A program made the translations under genes and the position numbers. The notes under the pieces are model-generated. The model searched no databases and was not told the origin of the DNA. It saw only the letters and a list, made by a program, of their open reading frames with translations. DNA of 64,000 bases from Leptolyngbyaceae cyanobacterium RM1_1_2 (lineage in GTDB: Bacteria > Cyanobacteriota > Cyanobacteriia > Phormidesmidales > Phormidesmidaceae), in assembly GCA_012032345.1 (NCBI GenBank), contig JAAUQI010000003.1, positions 62,001-126,000 of the forward strand, read 5' to 3'. Below are positions 63,071 to 64,000 of the stretch, in pieces; within the stretch, counting starts at the first letter, position 1, and every line of letters starts with the position of its first letter.

Positions 63071-64000
63071 ATGACGTCTACATCCTTGAAACCTCTGATA
63101 TATCCAGTCTATTTTGTTTTTCAAGAAAACACAGATGACTTGCAGAAGCTACTCAAAGACAGCGATGCCAAGCCGGTTGAAATACTACTAGATGAGATCT
63201 ATCAGCACTTTAGTCAAGTTACGTCTCATACAGCACCTATTAACTGGGCCTTACAAACTTTCCTGTACCTAAAACGTAAGGGACTCGACGTTCACCTAAC
63301 GTCAAATTACGTACCCAACCAAATCTGCATTGTCCCCTACGACTTTTTATCCACTAGAGGATTTATATCCAACGCCTACGTAGTGGCTTGTCAATACGAT
63401 CGAGGCCGACCCCAGATTTGTCATCAGCGCATCGTTCAAAACAAGCTCAACGTCATCGACAAAACCGATCACTTTATTCCTCACTGGCCCCAGCCCAATC
63501 TGATCCCCAGAGATCCCAGCCGGGGCTTTGCCCTCAAAAACTTGGGTTACAAAGGTCGAGAATACAACCTAGCTTCTCCATTCAAGCAGCCCGACTTTCT
63601 CAAACAGCTCGAAGCAATGGAGATCGCCCTCTCGTTTAGCAACAGCAACAGCGATTTGCGCGGAGCTTGGCAAGACTGGAATAGCTATCAAGAAATTGAC
63701 GTGATCTTAGCCGTTCGCAACAGTCCCCCCTATCATCTAGACTTTAAGCCTGCCAGCAAGCTAGTCAACGCCTGGATGGCTGGCTGCCCAGCCCTGTTAG
63801 GGCCTGAACCCGCCTACCAACAGCTACGGCAATCAGAGCTAGACTATATCGAAGTTCAAAATCCAGATGACATTATCTCAGCCCTACAGCGCCTGAAGCA
63901 AGATTCGTCCCTATACGAGGCAATGGTCAAGAACGGTCTGCACAGGGCTAAAGAGTTCACCCCCGACAAAATCTGCGATCGCTGGCAAGATGTTTTGGCA
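63071..64000 (+). CDS. Glycosyltransferase-like protein, truncated by window edge
   Basis: An open frame from ATG 63071 to the last base, 310 codons with no stop. The C-terminal visible part DVILAVRNSPPYHLDFKPASKLVNAWMAGCPALLGP resembles the donor-binding half of GT-B enzymes (analogous to the EX7E region), and the end FTPDKICDRWQDVLA is usual for the last helix, so little is missing. It turns GC-rich again after ~63.3 kb, with a GCGATCGC at 63976. Donor unknown. Confidence 0.78.
   Translation, partial: MTSTSLKPLIYPVYFVFQENTDDLQKLLKDSDAKPVEILLDEIYQHFSQVTSHTAPINWALQTFLYLKRKGLDVHLTSNYVPNQICIVPYDFLSTRGFISNAYVVACQYDRGRPQICHQRIVQNKLNVIDKTDHFIPHWPQPNLIPRDPSRGFALKNLGYKGREYNLASPFKQPDFLKQLEAMEIALSFSNSNSDLRGAWQDWNSYQEIDVILAVRNSPPYHLDFKPASKLVNAWMAGCPALLGPEPAYQQLRQSELDYIEVQNPDDIISALQRLKQDSSLYEAMVKNGLHRAKEFTPDKICDRWQDVLA

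Noticed and set aside
1-64000. tRNA, rRNA or CRISPR array
   Set aside because: No cloverleaf with a GTTCRA-type T-loop in context, no rRNA signature and no regularly spaced direct repeats were found by eye.

Overview
The window is cyanobacterial DNA. GCGATCGC (HIP1) octamers or their GCGATCG cores are scattered through most genes. The gene content also fits: a cyanophycinase beside a CphA2-type cyanophycin synthetase, c-di-GMP-type cellulose synthase genes, and a large exopolysaccharide locus. A filamentous Leptolyngbya-like cyanobacterium is a reasonable guess, but no marker gene (rRNA, tRNA) is present to fix the genus. No CRISPR array and no intact transposase gene were seen.

Region 1 (1-12.9 kb) is a cellulose locus: a GH9 endoglucanase cut by the left edge, a strong terminator, a small lipoprotein on the minus strand, then a beta-barrel outer-membrane protein, a TPR protein, BcsB and BcsA with a PilZ domain. 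The barrel and TPR genes together look like a split BcsC. Region 2 (13-19.7 kb) holds a vanadium haloperoxidase with a small membrane protein overlapping its stop, then cphA2 and cphB facing away from each other.

Region 3 (18.8-33.6 kb) and region 6 (49.2-64 kb) are exopolysaccharide biosynthesis: at least ten glycosyltransferase-like genes, three sulfotransferases, a Wzx-type flippase, a Wzy/O-antigen-ligase-like polymerase (frameshifted), an ABC exporter, a polysaccharide pyruvyl transferase, an oxidoreductase and an epimerase. The likely product is a sulfated, possibly pyruvylated, surface or released polysaccharide. Region 4 (34.1-40.9 kb) is the most unusual part: FkbH-like (frameshifted) - acyl carrier protein - MBOAT acyltransferase - membrane-anchored SGNH-like protein - MaoC/SDR fusion. 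Its logic parallels the Dlt system (loading enzyme, carrier, MBOAT, SGNH partner), but the loader is of the glyceryl-ACP type, suggesting a three-carbon acyl decoration of a polysaccharide.

Region 5 (40.9-49.3 kb) carries TPR proteins, a frameshifted SixA phosphatase, an EamA transporter and a two-gene P-loop NTPase module whose second member is a membrane-anchored STAND protein with an N-terminal inactive-STAND-like domain and TPRs.

Three genes (fkbH, sixA, wzy-like) are each broken by what looks like loss of one base in a short homopolymer. This may be residual assembly error rather than biology and should be settled first. Base composition drops sharply inside the flippase gene near 58.85 kb and recovers near 63.3 kb, suggesting that the right part of the locus was exchanged by recombination.
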